From NCBI GenBank assembly GCA_019114945.1, contig DXEN01000012.1, positions 1 through 42,305 of the forward strand: DNA of 42,305 nt, written 5' to 3'. The notes below the pieces were generated by a model. It made no database searches, was not told the DNA's origin, and saw nothing but the letters and a program-made list of their open reading frames with translations. The translations under genes and the position numbers were made by a program. The stretch's first letter is position 1. The number at the start of each line of letters is the position of its first letter. Shown here in pieces: positions 16,204 to 25,042 of this stretch. The DNA comes from Candidatus Parabacteroides intestinigallinarum. GTDB lineage: Bacteria; Bacteroidota; Bacteroidia; Bacteroidales; Tannerellaceae.

Positions 16204-16688
16204 ATTGTCTGTTTCTTCTTTGCCATCAATATAGAAATTGCTAAATTGTAAACGATTTTAATCTGGTTACTTATGTAAATTTACCGTTTTTGTAATCAGG
16301 AAGTGTTGCATTTGCAGGTGATTACTATTGTTACTTCATATATGTAAATCGTAAACAGTGCGGATTGTAAATGTAAATAGTCAAAAAGGAATCGCTATTC
16401 GTATGCCTTTTAAGCTGTATATAATTATTGAAAAGCCAATAAGATAGAATATATTTTGTAATGTATTACATTAATGCGATTGAATTCCGCTGTTTACACA
16501 ATGAAATAATGCTTCAAAAATAAATATTCCCGATTTTATTATATCTTATATACCAGTAAGATAGTTTGCGATATTTAAAGTGTCAATATAATTGGTTTCA
16601 AGTGATTCTAATAGCTGTTTACAATTATATTGTATCCATTTGTATTTGAAATATTGCATTTGTAAACGGAATAATTTAGAAACATAAA
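16204..16688. promoter_or_regulatory. AT-rich spacer with clustered GTAAA(C/T) elements
   Basis: The 804-bp gap from holA to the XRE gene holds no convincing large gene. It contains repeated GTAAAC/GTAAAT half-sites: 16248-16253, a perfect palindrome GTAAATTTAC at 16275-16284, 16344-16349, 16351-16356, 16367-16372 and 16373-16378. Reverse-oriented GTTTAC occurs at 16492-16497 and 16617-16622, and another GTAAAC at 16662-16667. The density suggests a protein-binding array, perhaps for the regulator encoded next to it. Confidence 0.45.
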
Positions 16689-16720
16689 TTGCGTGTTTCC
16701 AAAAAACGATTTATATTTGT
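16689..16720 (+). promoter_or_regulatory. promoter of the XRE regulator
   Basis: TTG at 16689-16691, a 20-bp spacer, then TATATTTGT at 16712-16720 (exact TAnnTTTG). Spacing fits the Bacteroidetes consensus. Transcription would begin close to the inverted repeat at 16726. Confidence 0.6.
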
Positions 16721-16725
16721 ATTCA

Positions 16726-16756
16726 GTTTATGCGATGTTGATTTACATCGATAAAC
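16726..16756. promoter_or_regulatory. inverted repeat at the transcription start of the XRE gene
   Basis: GTTTAT-g-CGATG (16726-16737) pairs with CATCG-ATAAAC (16746-16756): 11 bp with one bulged G and an 8-nt loop. It begins six bases after the -7 box. It could be an autoregulatory operator or a 5'UTR hairpin. Confidence 0.55.
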
Positions 16757-16795
16757 GGACAAGATGGCAGTTTTTTGAATGAAATTTCGAAGAAG

Positions 16796-17251
16796 ATGGA
16801 CCTACGAGAACGTGTTATGACGATTATGGAGCATGAGGGAATGTCCTCAACCAAATTTGCGGACGAGATTGGTGTTCAGCGTCCAAAGATGTCGCATATC
16901 GTATCTGGGCGCAACAATCCTAGTTTGGATATCCTTCAAAAGATATTAGAGCGTTTCACGTATGTGAGCACGGATTGGCTATTGTTCGGCCGTGGAGAGA
17001 TGAAGCGTGAGTCAGTTTCTTCGTCTCCCGTTATAGGCGCTGAGAAGGCAGAAAATGAGGCCGAGCCAGAGCGCGGTGCCAAAAATTGCGAGGAAACAGA
17101 GGATAAAATAGAGACAAAAGAAAACAAACCTACTGTAATAGAGCGGATTGTATATCAAGAAAGACCTCCTAAAGCCATTAGTCGAATTATGATTTTTTAT
17201 GCGGACAATACTTTTGATACGTTTGTCCCTGAGAAAGGTAAAAAAGATTGA
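16796..17251 (+). CDS. XRE-family helix-turn-helix regulator
   Basis: DNA-binding protein of 151 residues from ATG 16796 (MDLRERVMTIMEHEGMS). The Cro/C1-type HTH occupies about residues 10-65: STKFADEIGVQRPKMSHIVSG is the helix-turn-helix, followed by NNPSLDILQKIL. The middle is a charged, low-complexity linker rich in Glu, and the C-terminus has a conserved-looking IERIVYQERPPKAISRIMIF segment. A TTG at 16775 could add seven residues, but the ATG is preferred. It has a consensus promoter and an inverted repeat in its leader, suggesting self-control. Targets unknown. Confidence 0.85.
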   Translation: MDLRERVMTIMEHEGMSSTKFADEIGVQRPKMSHIVSGRNNPSLDILQKILERFTYVSTDWLLFGRGEMKRESVSSSPVIGAEKAENEAEPERGAKNCEETEDKIETKENKPTVIERIVYQERPPKAISRIMIFYADNTFDTFVPEKGKKD

Positions 17252-17284
17252 TCGTACTCACTCTGTTTATCCGCTATATTCATG

Positions 17285-17293
17285 TATCTTTGC
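17285..17293 (+). promoter_or_regulatory. -7 promoter box for pyrK-pyrD
   Basis: TATCTTTGC, exact TAnnTTTG match 25 bp upstream of the pyrK ATG at 17319. No clear -33 box. Confidence 0.5.
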
Positions 17294-17318
17294 ATTACTG
17301 AAACAGAGTTATAATAGT

Positions 17319-18104
17319 ATGAAACAAATTTTAGACATGAAGGTTATCGCAAACGAGCGCCTTCATCCCAATTATTGCCTACTTAGATTGGCTTCGGAAA
17401 AAAGGCTTCCGGAAATATTTCCCGGACAATTCGTCGAGGTGCGGGTGGACAATTCCCCGACCACTTTCCTTCGTAGGCCGATATCGATTCATGATGTACA
17501 CGAGGAACGGAATGAAATCGATTTATTGATTCAACTTGTAGGTGATGGTACCCGTAAGATCGCGGAGGCTTGTCCGGGTGATACCTTGAATATTCTTTTG
17601 CCCTTGGGAAACGGATTTACATTACCCTCTTCTCAAGAGAATCCAGATATGCGGCTTCTATTGGTAGGAGGAGGCGTCGGGTGCGCTCCGTTACTCTATT
17701 TAGGCGCACGGTTACGGGAAAATGGATTTAAGCCGTCTTTCCTAATCGGAGCTCGCTCAAAGAACGATTTGTTGCGATTGGACGCTTTCAGTCGTCTGGG
17801 CGAGATATTTATTACCACCGAAGATGGATCGGAGGGCGAGAAAGGTTACGTTACCAACCACTCTATTCTGTGCGGGAAGCCGTTCGATCGGATCTATACT
17901 TGTGGCCCTAAGCCTATGATGATGGCGGTAGCGCGTTATGCCGCTAAGCAAGGCGTGGATTGCGAGGTATCGCTGGAAAATCGGATGGCTTGCGGATTAG
18001 GGGCATGCCTGTGTTGTGTAGAGAAAGACCGTGAGGGTCATAATGTATGTGTATGTAAAGAAGGTCCTGTTTTTAATATAAATCAATTATCATGGCTGAG
18101 CTAA
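17319..18104 (+). CDS. pyrK: dihydroorotate dehydrogenase electron transfer subunit
   Basis: PyrK carries FAD and a 2Fe-2S cluster and links the PyrD catalytic subunit to NAD+ in pyrimidine synthesis. 261 residues from ATG 17319, where homology begins ([15 protein letters not shown]). FAD site: [14 protein letters not shown]-binding: [15 protein letters not shown]. The cluster cysteines lie in [14 protein letters not shown] and [10 protein letters not shown] near the C-terminus. Its 3' end overlaps pyrD by 13 bp, implying translational coupling. Confidence 0.94.
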   Translation: MKQILDMKVIANERLHPNYCLLRLASEKRLPEIFPGQFVEVRVDNSPTTFLRRPISIHDVHEERNEIDLLIQLVGDGTRKIAEACPGDTLNILLPLGNGFTLPSSQENPDMRLLLVGGGVGCAPLLYLGARLRENGFKPSFLIGARSKNDLLRLDAFSRLGEIFITTEDGSEGEKGYVTNHSILCGKPFDRIYTCGPKPMMMAVARYAAKQGVDCEVSLENRMACGLGACLCCVEKDREGHNVCVCKEGPVFNINQLSWLS

Positions 18105-19003
18105 GTATTAATATAGGAAATTTACGATTGAAGAACCCGGTGATGACCGCTTCCGGAACGTTTGGATATGGAATTGAGTACGCCGATTTAATTGACATCG
18201 CTCGTTTAGGGGGCATTTGCGTGAAAGGTACCACGATACAGCCTCGCGAGGGCAATGATTACCCTCGTATGGCGGAAACACCATCCGGCATGTTGAACGC
18301 CGTGGGACTACAAAATAAGGGCGCCGACTATTTTGCCGAGCATATTTACCCTAAAATCAAGGATATTGATACGAATATGATTGTAAACGTAAGCGGATCC
18401 TCAATCGAGACTTATGCCGCTTGCGCTGAGCGAATCGCCACCTTGGAGCGAATTCCTGCGATAGAGTTGAATATCTCTTGCCCGAATGTAAAGCAAGGAG
18501 GTATGGCTTTTGGCGTTACCGCCCGTGGCGCGGCCGAGGTGGTGAAAGCCGTGCGGCGGGTTTATCCAAAGACTTTGATCGTGAAGCTTTCTCCAAACGT
18601 AACCGATATCACGGAGATCGCTAAGGCGGTTGAAGCGGAGGGTGCGGATGCGGTTTCGCTTATCAATACGATGTTGGGTATGGCGATCGACGCGGAGCGA
18701 CGTGTACCATTATTATCTACGATAACCGGAGGGCTTTCCGGGCCTTGCGTGAAGCCCGTTGCCTTGCGTATGGTATGGCAAACCTATCATGCGGTGCGTA
18801 TTCCGATTATCGGATTGGGAGGAATTTCTAATGGGCGAGACGCGGTAGAGTTTATGTTAGCGGGTGCCTCCGCTGTCCAAATCGGCACTTATAATTTTGT
18901 CGATCCGACTGTATCTATTCGAGTTATCGAGGAGTTGAACGCATATTGCGATCGCCACGGTTTCCAATCCGTGAAAGAGCTAACCGGAGCTTTGAAGGTC
19001 TGA
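18092..19003 (+). CDS. pyrD: dihydroorotate dehydrogenase, class 1B catalytic subunit
   Basis: Oxidises dihydroorotate to orotate, cytosolic FMN enzyme working with PyrK. 303 residues. The N-terminus ([15 protein letters not shown]) and FMN-binding loops ([28 protein letters not shown]) are typical. The catalytic base is Cys130 in [13 protein letters not shown], and a cysteine rather than serine marks class 1. The presence of pyrK directly upstream makes it the NAD-linked 1B form. Confidence 0.95.
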   Translation: MAELSINIGNLRLKNPVMTASGTFGYGIEYADLIDIARLGGICVKGTTIQPREGNDYPRMAETPSGMLNAVGLQNKGADYFAEHIYPKIKDIDTNMIVNVSGSSIETYAACAERIATLERIPAIELNISCPNVKQGGMAFGVTARGAAEVVKAVRRVYPKTLIVKLSPNVTDITEIAKAVEAEGADAVSLINTMLGMAIDAERRVPLLSTITGGLSGPCVKPVALRMVWQTYHAVRIPIIGLGGISNGRDAVEFMLAGASAVQIGTYNFVDPTVSIRVIEELNAYCDRHGFQSVKELTGALKV

Positions 19004-19071
19004 TTGGACTTTGGGAATATAGGAGTTATATATGTTGGTGGTTATACCAAAAGTTAATTGTAACATTAAAA

Positions 19072-20052
19072 ATGCGGATCGTGAGAATAGTGCCTAAAAG
19101 AACGATTATAAAAATAAAGGCATTTTGCGTATTTATCCTTTTCCTGTTGTGTGTCGCTTGCGAGAGTGATGCGCCGAGACAAATAAGCGAAGAGGTGGAT
19201 TATGCCGATAGCCGATGTTGGTTCGAAGCCGAGCGAATGACGATGGATAAGCCTGTCGACTTGTTTTATATAGTGCCTACTTGTGTGTGGGATTATACCG
19301 ATAGCGTGGGGCAAGTACGACACCACATGGATATATTCGATCAAACGCAACGTGATTTAGTAGATCCTTCGATCCGTTTAGCGCAAAGTGTTTTATCCGA
19401 TGGTTGCAATTTTTTCTCTCCGTATTACCGGCAAATCTCGATGGATAGCTGGCTGACATTGGATACGGCATTAATCGAGGAACGTTTCCAGTTGGCTTAT
19501 CAAGATGTGGCGGATGCGTTTCATTATTATTTAACTCATTATAATCAAGGAAGGCCTTTTATTTTAGCCGGGCATAGCCAAGGAGCGAAAGCGGTAATCG
19601 AGCTTTTAAAAAGCGAGATAAATCCGGAAATTTATCAGCGGTTGGTCGCTTCTTATGCGATTGGATATTCGATTACGCAAGAGGAAATCGATCATAATCC
19701 TTATCTACGGATTGCCCATGATTCGATAGATGTCGGGGTGCTTATCGGGTTCAATAGCGTGACTAAAGCTGAGGCTGTTTCTCCTCTTTTCAAAGAGAAT
19801 ATCGTATGTATTAATCCCGTGAATTGGAGAACGGACGCTACACCTGGAATTTCTTATCAAGGCTTTACGGCCACTATTGATCCTTCTATTCATACGATTA
19901 TTGTTGAAGGGATCGATGAGGATAAATATTATATCCCGAGTGTAGATACCCTTTTACCTAAAGGGAATTTGCACGTACAAGAGTTCAACTTGTATAATGA
20001 GGATTTGCGGAGAAATGTGTCGCGACGCATACAGGCTTTTCAAGAAAAATGA
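19072..20052 (+). CDS. DUF3089 alpha/beta-hydrolase, probable lipoprotein
   Basis: Exported hydrolase of about 326 residues from ATG 19072. The N-terminus has a basic start, a hydrophobic core and a lipobox-like end (FLLCVACESD), so it is probably lipid-anchored, although Cys rather than Leu stands at -3. The nucleophile elbow is GHSQG with Ser169. The sequence around it (FILAGHSQGAKAVIELL) and the early FYIVPTCVWD segment match DUF3089, an esterase-like family. The substrate is unknown. It follows pyrD by 68 bp. Confidence 0.85.
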   Translation: MRIVRIVPKRTIIKIKAFCVFILFLLCVACESDAPRQISEEVDYADSRCWFEAERMTMDKPVDLFYIVPTCVWDYTDSVGQVRHHMDIFDQTQRDLVDPSIRLAQSVLSDGCNFFSPYYRQISMDSWLTLDTALIEERFQLAYQDVADAFHYYLTHYNQGRPFILAGHSQGAKAVIELLKSEINPEIYQRLVASYAIGYSITQEEIDHNPYLRIAHDSIDVGVLIGFNSVTKAEAVSPLFKENIVCINPVNWRTDATPGISYQGFTATIDPSIHTIIVEGIDEDKYYIPSVDTLLPKGNLHVQEFNLYNEDLRRNVSRRIQAFQEK

Positions 20053-20117
20053 GATAATTCTTCTATACTGGTTAATTAATTAGATCTGGAAATTTTCTTT
20101 AGAGGAAAAGGTTATAT

Positions 20118-21212
20118 ATGAATTATTGCGAGAAAATACATTATAGGATACGAAGTGCCCATCCGGCGGAATTTCCCCAAATGGTGGATGATTTGCTATC
20201 TCAATTATCCGCTGGGGAAACGATTCTTCGCTTGTCTTTTTTCGGAACACCTTCTTCCAATAAGGAATACGCGAGTCATCGGGCTTTGTTGCAAGCGAGA
20301 GTACGTCGTTTGTTTGGCGATCGCGAGCCTGCGTTGAGCTATGTGTCCCAACCGCCATTGAATGTTCCTTTGGTTATGGAGGTTCATAGTTATACGCCAG
20401 AGGCGGATGATAGGATCGCGTTTAAGCATTATCGGCAAATACCCTATGTTTTATTGGAGAATCGGTTGGGGCGTTTTCTGTTCGCGGGAGCCTTTCAAGG
20501 CGATGTATTCACTCCCGGGATAGAGCGGCAATCTATTGATTCTTTCCTGTTGCTGGAAGGTCTTTTAAGGCAGGAAGGATTCCCTTGGGATAGTGTCGTT
20601 CGTCAATGGAATTATATAGAGCGAATTACCGCTTTCGATGGATCGGACCAGCATTATCAGATGTTTAATAATGTGCGGTCTGAATTTTATGGAAAGGCGG
20701 AGTGGACGAATGGTTTTCCGGCCGCGACAGGTATTGGGGCGAGCTTTGGAGGTGTCTTGATAGATGTCGATGCCGCCATGTTTACGTCACCAGACGCTTT
20801 TGCCACGCCTATCGACAATAAATTGCAAGTCGCGGCGCATGCTTATTCGGAGCGTGTGCTGGAAAGCGTTCGGCAAAAACGAGCTACGCCTAAGTTTGAG
20901 CGGGCGAAAAGTATGACATTCCAAGATCGTCGCCTCATTTATATTTCCGGTACGGCCGCGATCCGGGGAGAGGAAAGTTTGAAAGGAGTGGGCTTGGAAC
21001 GGCAATTGCGGGTTACGATGGAGAACATTGCGGAGTTGATTGGTGATGCCCGATTAAAGGCCTTGCGGGTTTATTTGAAAAATGAATCCGATTATCCGGA
21101 GGCGGAGCGTCTGATGAATATATATGCGTTGGATATTCCGATCGCCTATATGTGGGCGGATGTGTGCCGAGACGAGTTATTGATCGAGATCGAGGGAATA
21201 GCCATCCGGTAA
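20118..21212 (+). CDS. chorismatase (FkbO/Hyg5/XanB2)-like protein with RidA-type fold
   Basis: Protein of 364 residues. The C-terminal half matches the chorismatase family, which cleaves chorismate to a hydroxybenzoate or dihydrobenzoate plus pyruvate. Matching parts are NNVRSEFYGKAEW, FPAATGIGASFGGV, FERAKSM, LIYISGTAAIRGEES and the RidA-like end (RLMNIYALDIPIAYMWADVC, shown in part). The N-terminal half is the divergent half-domain of the same family. Length fits. Active-site residues cannot be confirmed without an alignment, so it may act on another substrate. It sits between the DUF3089 lipoprotein and CcsBA. Confidence 0.65.
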   Translation: MNYCEKIHYRIRSAHPAEFPQMVDDLLSQLSAGETILRLSFFGTPSSNKEYASHRALLQARVRRLFGDREPALSYVSQPPLNVPLVMEVHSYTPEADDRIAFKHYRQIPYVLLENRLGRFLFAGAFQGDVFTPGIERQSIDSFLLLEGLLRQEGFPWDSVVRQWNYIERITAFDGSDQHYQMFNNVRSEFYGKAEWTNGFPAATGIGASFGGVLIDVDAAMFTSPDAFATPIDNKLQVAAHAYSERVLESVRQKRATPKFERAKSMTFQDRRLIYISGTAAIRGEESLKGVGLERQLRVTMENIAELIGDARLKALRVYLKNESDYPEAERLMNIYALDIPIAYMWADVCRDELLIEIEGIAIR

Positions 21213-21263
21213 AAATCATGAATCTATGTGGATCGGCTACGATTATTTATATAAATAGCGAAA

Positions 21264-23738
21264 ATGAGAATTATAGAAAAATATCTCTCGTCTTTTGTGA
21301 CGACAATTATACTACTGCTTCTCTATATCGTAGGATTAGCGCTCGCTACCTTTATAGAGAAGTATCAAGGGAGTGTTGCCGCAAGGGTGATGATTTATCA
21401 TTCCCCGATATTCTTTTTCTTGCAATTCTTATTGGTCGTTAATTTTGGAATGATCGCCTGGAAGCGCCGTTTGATGAAGAGGCGCAGGTTAGGATTGGCG
21501 CTCACTCATGCCGCGTTTATCATTATTTTGTTAGGCGCTTTGGTGTCCCATCTTTTTGGCGAGGAGGGAACTCTTCACCTTCGGGAAGGCGAGCGCGGCG
21601 ATCGTATCGTGATTCAAACCGCGGGTCATGCTACCTATCATACGCTTCCTTTTACCGTAGAGCTTATCCGGTTTACCTTGACACGCTATCCAGGGTCGGC
21701 CAGCCCTTCCTCGTACGAGAGCGAGTTGTTGGTACATGTGGATGGTGAGACTCGTCGGGCCCGTGTTTATATGAATAATGTGCTGGATGTAAAGGGGTAT
21801 CGTTTCTTTCAAGCGTCCTATGATCCGGATGAACGCGGGACGATTCTTTCCGTGAATCGCGATGTCGCGGGGCGGAACATCACTTATACGGGTTATCTGA
21901 TGCTTGGCATAGGGTTGGTTTGCACGTTGCTGGGGAAAAATTCCCGCTTCGGGCAATTGAGGCGTCGTTTAAAGGAAGCGTATGGATCCGCTCGGCTAAT
22001 GCTTCTATCTTTTTTCCTATTGATTCCGGCTATGAGCGCCCTCGCACGGGAAAAGGATGGAAGTTCCGGGGCGCGTATGCGCGAGGTCGTGCTGAGTAAC
22101 GTCGTAAGTCCCGAGCATGCCGCGAGGTTCGGCTCCCTTCCGGTCCAATCTCCGAATGGGCGGATGTCGCCCATAAACACATTCTCGTCCGAGGTGTTGC
22201 GGAAATTGCACAAATCAGATCGATATGGCTCGTTGAATTCCGACCAATTTTTGTTGAGCTTATTGGCCTTGCCGGAGATGTGGGTGCGTGTGCCCTTGAT
22301 TGCCATCTCGAATAAGGAGCTGGCCGCTTACTACGATTTAGGAGAGGAAGAATGCGCTTATATCGAGTTTTTTGATCGGGACGGGCGTTATAAGTTGCAA
22401 GCCGGGTTGGAGGAGGCCTACAATAAGATGCCGGTAGAGCGTACTCGTTTCGATAAGGATTTGATAAAGCTGGACGAGCAAGTGAATATCTTCCATTTAT
22501 TGATTAACTATCAAATGTTGAATATCTTTCCGAAAGAGGACGATCCGAATCATAAATGGTACGCGCCGGGCGATGATTTGTCCGTATTTACGGGCAAGGA
22601 TTCCTTGTTCGTATCCCGGATTATGGGATGGTACTTGTCGGAAGTACAAGCCGGATTGAAAAGCGGGGATTGGAGCCAGGCGGATGAGGTCGTAAACATG
22701 ATCGCCACTTATCAACAAGCGAGGAACAAAAGTCTGGATATCCATCCGGAAAAAATGCGGGCGGAGATTCAATATAATCGGTTGGATGTGTTCCGCCAAT
22801 GCAAGAAGGGCTATCTGGTTCTCGGAGGATTGTTGCTGATTGCCGCTTTTATCTCCTTGTTCAAGCGAGCGCGATGGATCGCCTACGCGAAAGGAATATT
22901 GGGCGTAGGTATACTCGCGGTTTTCCTATTCCATATGTATGGTATGGGGATGCGTTGGTATATAGCCGGTTATGCCCCTTGGAGCAATTCTTACGAGACG
23001 ATGGTCTACGTGGCGTGGGCCACGGTATGCGCGGGAGGGTTGTTCGCCCGGAAAAGTATGCTTACGTTAGCCTTGGCCACGTTGTTCGGTGGAATCATCT
23101 TGTTTGTATCAGGGTTGAATTGGATGGATCCGCAGATCAATCCTTTAGTCCCGGTATTGAAATCCCCGTGGCTGATGTTCCATGTAGCGGTTATCGTGGG
23201 AGCGTATGGATTCTTTGGAATCAGTTGCTTGATAGGCTTAAGTAATCTGGCCATGATGTGTATTCAAGGGAAGAGCGATAAGGGAATCGTGCGCGAACAT
23301 GTGCGGGCATTGAGTATCGTAAACGAGATGTCCCTCTGGATTGGATTGGCCTTGATGACGATTGGTACCTTTTTGGGGGCTATCTGGGCAAACGAGTCAT
23401 GGGGACGCTATTGGGGATGGGATCCGAAGGAGACATGGGCATTGATTACCATGGTGGTTTATGCGCTGGTCACGCACTTGCATCTGATTCCCGGATGCAG
23501 GAAAGACCCTTGGCTTTTTAATTTCGCTTCCGTTGTGGCGTTCTATTCGGTGTTGATGACATTCTTCGGTGTAAATTATTTTTTGAGCGGAATGCATTCT
23601 TATGGGCAAAACGATGCGATTAACGGAATATTTGTCTATCTTTATCTCTCGATTGGAGTCGTGTCGTTAATCGGGGCGTTCGCTTATCGTAAAAGGGGCT
23701 ATTTTCATTCGAATGAAACTAAGTTTTCCCTCGAATGA
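21264..23738 (+). CDS. ccsA: cytochrome c biogenesis protein CcsBA (ResB-CcsA fusion)
   Basis: System II heme exporter/ligase that moves heme across the inner membrane and attaches it to c-type cytochromes. 824 residues, one chain containing both parts. The ResB/CcsB-like half is N-terminal (membrane helices at about 10-30, 45-60 and 75-95, then a large periplasmic region). The CcsA half is C-terminal, with the tryptophan-rich heme-handling motif WGRYWGWDPKETWALI and several helices. Its last residues and stop codon lie inside a 22-bp tandem repeat, so the C-terminal tail may vary. No cytochrome gene is adjacent. Confidence 0.92.
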   Translation: MRIIEKYLSSFVTTIILLLLYIVGLALATFIEKYQGSVAARVMIYHSPIFFFLQFLLVVNFGMIAWKRRLMKRRRLGLALTHAAFIIILLGALVSHLFGEEGTLHLREGERGDRIVIQTAGHATYHTLPFTVELIRFTLTRYPGSASPSSYESELLVHVDGETRRARVYMNNVLDVKGYRFFQASYDPDERGTILSVNRDVAGRNITYTGYLMLGIGLVCTLLGKNSRFGQLRRRLKEAYGSARLMLLSFFLLIPAMSALAREKDGSSGARMREVVLSNVVSPEHAARFGSLPVQSPNGRMSPINTFSSEVLRKLHKSDRYGSLNSDQFLLSLLALPEMWVRVPLIAISNKELAAYYDLGEEECAYIEFFDRDGRYKLQAGLEEAYNKMPVERTRFDKDLIKLDEQVNIFHLLINYQMLNIFPKEDDPNHKWYAPGDDLSVFTGKDSLFVSRIMGWYLSEVQAGLKSGDWSQADEVVNMIATYQQARNKSLDIHPEKMRAEIQYNRLDVFRQCKKGYLVLGGLLLIAAFISLFKRARWIAYAKGILGVGILAVFLFHMYGMGMRWYIAGYAPWSNSYETMVYVAWATVCAGGLFARKSMLTLALATLFGGIILFVSGLNWMDPQINPLVPVLKSPWLMFHVAVIVGAYGFFGISCLIGLSNLAMMCIQGKSDKGIVREHVRALSIVNEMSLWIGLALMTIGTFLGAIWANESWGRYWGWDPKETWALITMVVYALVTHLHLIPGCRKDPWLFNFASVVAFYSVLMTFFGVNYFLSGMHSYGQNDAINGIFVYLYLSIGVVSLIGAFAYRKRGYFHSNETKFSLE

Positions 23739-23785
23739 AACTATGTTTTCTTTCGGAAGAAACTAAATTTTCTCTCGAATGCAAT
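23709..23785. repeat. 22-bp tandem repeat across the ccsBA stop codon
   Basis: Units start at 23709, 23731 and 23753 (TCGAATGAAACTA..., TCGAATGAAACTA..., TCGGAAGAAACTA...), each ending in TTTTC(C/T)(C/T), with a partial fourth unit at 23775 (TCGAATGCAATG). The exact 22-bp period spans the end of ccsBA and the spacer before the VOC gene. Confidence 0.85.
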
Positions 23786-23820
23786 GAGAGAGCTTTGTTT
23801 AATAATAATAATGTAAAGGT

Positions 23821-24135
23821 ATGAGGACATTTAATCATGTAGGTATTGTTACTACGGAGAAGAAAGAGGGAGCGGTTCTAAACGAGGATTTGGGTGTATG
23901 GTTGACGGATTACAACAAGAGTCCGAACCGGATAGAGTTCTTGCGTTTCGAGCCGAACACTTGTTTGCCCGAGTTGGTGCGTAAGAATGGACATATCGCT
24001 TATACGGTGCCCGATATGCAGGCGGAGTTGGAGGGGAAGAAAGTTATTTTTGGCCCGGCCGTTTGTGACGAGCACCTGACAATCGCTTTCATCGAGGAGG
24101 AAGGGATCGCTATCGAGATCATGACAATCAAGTAA
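23821..24135 (+). CDS. compact VOC-family protein
   Basis: Single-domain vicinal-oxygen-chelate protein of 104 residues. The four expected metal ligands are readable: His6 (NHVGIVT), Glu40 (RIEFLRF), His58 (GHIAYTVPD) and Glu99 (IAIEIM). It is shorter than most family members. The gene is 27 bp upstream of the LsrF-like thiolase, so the two are likely co-expressed. Epimerase or isomerase activity on a small keto-sugar or acyl-CoA is plausible from the family, but not shown. Confidence 0.78.
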   Translation: MRTFNHVGIVTTEKKEGAVLNEDLGVWLTDYNKSPNRIEFLRFEPNTCLPELVRKNGHIAYTVPDMQAELEGKKVIFGPAVCDEHLTIAFIEEEGIAIEIMTIK

Positions 24136-24162
24136 TATATTCATTTATAAAAATCTAATGCC

Positions 24163-25029
24163 ATGGCAAGTTTATCGAATTTAAAAGAGAGTCCGGGTAA
24201 GTGTGTAGAAAATTCCGTCTTCCACGTGAAAGGAGCCAGGAGTTTATCGTGGGGCATGAAAGATCGTTTGTCCCGTATTTTTAACCCGCGGACGGGTAAG
24301 ACGGTCATGTTAGCTTTCGACCATGGTTTTATCATGGGACCGACTTCCGGTTTGGAACGTATCGATTTGAGCATCGTACCTTTGATTCCTTATGCGGATT
24401 GCCTGATGTGCACCCGCGGTATCTTACGTACCACGATTCCCGCGAACTCGACGAAACCGATCTGTCTCCGAGCGGACACCGGGACTTCTATTTTAACAGA
24501 CTTGAACGACAACGTGCCAATCGATATCGAGGAAGCGATTCGCCTGAATGCGTCCGCGTTAGCCGTGATGGTGGCTATCGGCGATGAGGCGCACGAGGCG
24601 AGAACCGTAGCGAATCTTTCCCGGATTGTCGATTGGGCGAACCGCTACGATATTCCGGTCTTGGGCGTGACCTCCATCGGAAAGCAGGTGGCGCGCGATG
24701 CCCGTTATTTCGGATTGGCCTCCCGTATTTGCGCCGAGAACGGAGCGAATATTGTCAAGACCTTCTATTGCGAGGGATTTGAGAAGGTGGTTGCGGCTTG
24801 TCCGGTTCCCGTGGTAATCGCCGGAGGGAAGAAATTACCGGAGAAGGAAGCCCTTGAGATTTGCTACAACGCTATCAATGATGGCGCGGCCGGCGTGGAT
24901 ATGGGGCGTAACGTATTCCAGAGTTCCTCGCCCGTGGCCATGATCCAGGCCGTTCACGCGGTTGTACACCAAGGACTCACGCCAAAAGAAGGATTCGAGA
25001 TGTTTCGCGAGTTGGCGGGAGGAAAATAG
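24163..25029 (+). CDS. LsrF-like thiolase / DeoC-LacD family aldolase
   Basis: TIM-barrel protein of 288 residues closest to LsrF, the 3-hydroxy-5-phosphonooxypentane-2,4-dione thiolase of AI-2 degradation. Landmarks are MLAFDHGFIMGPTSGLERID with Asp53, CLRADTGTSILTDL, and the likely active-site lysine Lys199 in NIVKTFYCEGF. The C-terminal phosphate-binding loop (AAGVDMGRNVFQS) is also present. No other lsr gene is visible. It forms a pair with the VOC gene upstream. A class I fructose-bisphosphate-aldolase-like activity is the alternative. Confidence 0.82.
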   Translation: MASLSNLKESPGKCVENSVFHVKGARSLSWGMKDRLSRIFNPRTGKTVMLAFDHGFIMGPTSGLERIDLSIVPLIPYADCLMCTRGILRTTIPANSTKPICLRADTGTSILTDLNDNVPIDIEEAIRLNASALAVMVAIGDEAHEARTVANLSRIVDWANRYDIPVLGVTSIGKQVARDARYFGLASRICAENGANIVKTFYCEGFEKVVAACPVPVVIAGGKKLPEKEALEICYNAINDGAAGVDMGRNVFQSSSPVAMIQAVHAVVHQGLTPKEGFEMFRELAGGK

Positions 25030-25042
25030 AGGAAAACGCTGA

